A stretch of DNA of 22,364 nt. It comes from an uncultured Ruminococcus sp. (GTDB lineage Bacteria; Bacillota; Clostridia; Oscillospirales; Ruminococcaceae). Below are positions 21,279 through 22,364 of this stretch, in pieces (the first letter of the stretch is position 1; each line of letters opens with the position of its first letter). The notes under the pieces are model-generated. The model had not been told where the DNA came from. It was given only the letters and a program-made list of their open reading frames with translations, and searched no databases. The stretch covers positions 1 through 22,364 of the forward strand of contig CAMVIL010000002.1 in NCBI GenBank assembly GCA_947167535.1, given 5' to 3'. The position numbers and the translations under genes were made by a program.

Positions 21279-21334
21279 ATTATATCGTTTCTAACTTAAA
21301 TTTTCCTTAATTTTTACTTAAAGATAAGCTTAAA
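21279..21334 (-). promoter_or_regulatory. promoter of VTC operon with PhoB/OmpR-type direct repeats
   Basis: On the reverse strand a perfect TATAAT (21279-21284) has no usable -35 box. Instead, four TTAAG-type half-sites cover that area. Read on the forward strand these are CTTAAA at 21295, CTTAAT at 21306, CTTAAA at 21317 and CTTAAA at 21329, spaced 11, 11 and 12 bp. The nearest one ends exactly 10 bp from the -10 box. Activators of the PhoB/PhoP/OmpR family bind such 11-bp-phased direct repeats. The spacing is directly visible; the identity of the regulator is inferred. Confidence 0.55.
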
Positions 21335-21350
21335 CGGCATTTTTGTAGGG

Positions 21351-21429
21351 TTGCACAATTTTTACCTGCAGATTTAGTTCTGTTGCACAACCTTGTAAAA
21401 CTGTCTATTGACAGGGCCGGACTTGTGCA
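21351..21429 (+). promoter_or_regulatory. TTGCACAA repeats around the ohrR promoter
   Basis: TTGCACAA occurs at 21351-21358 and 21383-21390, and its inverse TTGTGCA at 21423-21429 lies inside the promoter spacer. They could be operator half-sites for the MarR-type regulator just downstream (autoregulation) or for another factor. The sequence differs from the known Bacillus OhrR box. Confidence 0.4.
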
Positions 21430-21436
21430 TTATAAT
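21408..21436 (+). promoter_or_regulatory. consensus promoter of the ohrR-like gene
   Basis: Perfect TTGACA (21408-21413), 17-bp spacer, perfect TATAAT (21431-21436). The leader is about 40 nt to the ATG at 21482. Such a strong promoter fits a gene that is normally repressed. Confidence 0.9.
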
Positions 21437-21481
21437 TATAACATAATGGGGCTATGTGCCAGAAACGGAGGCGATACTGCA

Positions 21482-21916
21482 ATGTCTGACCACAAATATG
21501 ATTCACTCAAACTTGAAAACCAAATATGCTTTCCGCTCTACGCAGCTTCGCGAAAGGTGACATCTAAATACCGCACGGTGCTTGCCGAGCTGGATCTCAC
21601 CTACACCCAGTACATCTCGATGATGGTGCTATGGGAGCATGGCGAGCTGAATGTCAAGGAGCTTGGCGAGCGGCTGTATCTCGACAGCGGTACTCTGACG
21701 CCTGTGCTGAAAAGTCTGGAGCAGAAGGGGTATGTAGAGCGAAAGAGGAGCTCGACCGACGAGCGCGTGCTGAACGTTACGCTGACCGAAACAGGACTTT
21801 CTCTGCGTGACCGTGCGCTGTCTGTACCTTACGAGATGGCAAGCTGTGTTTCCCTCAGCATCGAAGAAGCCATAGAGCTGCAGCGGCTGCTGAACAAGCT
21901 GCTGGAGTGTATGTGA
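21482..21916 (+). CDS. ohrR: OhrR-like MarR-family peroxide-sensing repressor
   Basis: The 144-residue winged-helix regulator matches OhrR through most of its length: LENQICFPLYAASRKVTSKY, LDLTYTQY, WEHGELNVKELGERLYLDSG, TLTPVLKSLEQKGYVERKRS and DERVLNVTLTE. OhrR senses organic hydroperoxides through one N-terminal cysteine that hydrogen-bonds to two tyrosines; here Cys16, Tyr30 and Tyr41 are in the expected places. A second Cys122 near the dimer region could matter for a disulfide, as in two-Cys OhrRs. The ATG at 21482 has GGAGG 10 nt upstream; the frame is open further back but would run through the promoter. No ohr (OsmC-like) gene is in the window; the next gene, 36 bp on, is a secreted Fn3 protein. 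Peroxide sensing is inferred. Confidence 0.88.
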   Translation: MSDHKYDSLKLENQICFPLYAASRKVTSKYRTVLAELDLTYTQYISMMVLWEHGELNVKELGERLYLDSGTLTPVLKSLEQKGYVERKRSSTDERVLNVTLTETGLSLRDRALSVPYEMASCVSLSIEEAIELQRLLNKLLECM

Positions 21917-21952
21917 CGGGGGCAGATCCCGCTTTTGGAAGGAATGATACAA

Positions 21953-22364
21953 ATGATAAAAAAACTGACTTCGGCTCTGCTTGCTGCGGCTTTGATGGTC
22001 AGCTTCTCAGTTACCTCGGGAGCTCCCGCTGCCGCAGATATCATAGCATCAGCCGAAGAGATCACCGATATCACCTCGGCTCCCGCTAAGGTCACAGGTC
22101 TGAAAGCTACCGCAAGAGCTACTGCCGTGACCCTCAAATGGAAAAAAGTCTCGGGTGCCAGCGGCTACAAGATCTACCGCTGTGAGTCCTCCACGGGCAA
22201 GTGGAAGGGCATCAAGGACGTAAAGTCGGGCGGTACCGTGAAGTTCCACAGCAACGGGCTCAAGAAAAACACCGCGTATAAATTCCGCGTGAAGGCGTAC
22301 AAGAAGTCGGGCGGAAAGGTCAAGCTCGGCAAGGCGGCAGGAGTCAGCGTCAGGACGAAGAAGT
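21953..22364 (+). CDS. secreted fibronectin type III protein, 5' part
   Basis: The first 137 codons are present; the gene runs off the window. A signal peptide (KK charge, then hydrophobic LTSALLAAALMVSFSVTSG, likely cleaved near the AAA at 25-27) is followed by a short linker. A fibronectin type III domain starts with PAKVTGLKATA and includes LKWKKVSGASGYKIYR and AYKFRVKAYKKSG. In clostridia such Fn3 domains usually act as surface linkers or wall/polysaccharide-binding modules in larger proteins. GAAGGA lies 9 nt before this ATG, so it is preferred to the in-frame ATG at 21944. It follows ohrR by 36 bp without a terminator and may be co-transcribed. The domains beyond the end are unknown. 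Confidence 0.87.
   Translation, partial: MIKKLTSALLAAALMVSFSVTSGAPAAADIIASAEEITDITSAPAKVTGLKATARATAVTLKWKKVSGASGYKIYRCESSTGKWKGIKDVKSGGTVKFHSNGLKKNTAYKFRVKAYKKSGGKVKLGKAAGVSVRTKK

Overview
The window looks like chromosomal DNA of a Gram-positive clostridial bacterium, most likely a Ruminococcus or close relative (Oscillospiraceae). This is inferred from strong GGAGG-type ribosome binding sites, TTGACA/TATAAT promoters, occasional TTG and GTG starts, a family 5 glycosidase, the Asp23-DAK2 pair, an OhrR-like regulator, and secreted proteins with Ser/Thr/Pro/acidic tails. No phage, transposase, CRISPR or rRNA was seen. Species cannot be fixed from the sequence alone.

Layout: 1-593 is the 3' end of diaminopimelate dehydrogenase (ddh), facing a reverse-strand HtrA-type membrane protease (818-2308) across two near-identical terminator hairpins. 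A leaderless GH5 endoglucanase-like gene (2767-3699, +) is followed by a bidirectional terminator. Next is a long reverse-strand block read from 11591 down to 3779: a catalytically degenerate MBOAT protein, a truncated DHHW/AlgX-like membrane protein and a YtqA-type radical SAM protein. After an internal promoter come Asp23 (YloU-like), a DAK2/FakA-like kinase subunit, a two-TM sensor-like protein with a kinase-less tail, and a membrane-fused spermidine-synthase-like protein.

Forward genes follow: an extended SDR sugar epimerase-like gene with a structured leader; metG behind a perfect consensus promoter; a 57-residue two-TM protein overlapping the metG stop; tRNA-Arg(CCG) embedded in palindromes; thrH; and, overlapping thrH by 4 nt, a GH25 lysozyme lipoprotein.

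The reverse-strand operon 21192-17577 encodes a VTC-domain polyphosphate polymerase-like protein, a DUF4956 membrane protein and a beta-helix lipoprotein of the Cthe_2159 carbohydrate-binding family. Upstream lie four CTTAA(A/T) direct repeats spaced 11, 11 and 12 bp, ending exactly 10 bp before a TATAAT box. This is the geometry of PhoB/OmpR-type activator sites. The divergent gene is an OhrR-like MarR repressor with a perfect promoter, followed by the start of a secreted fibronectin type III protein that runs off the window.

The most unusual signals are the MBOAT/DHHW-like pair in which both partners have lost their expected catalytic residues, the VTC-DUF4956-beta-helix operon with its candidate phosphate-type operator, the attenuator-like leader at 11835-11975, and the kinase-less sensor protein.
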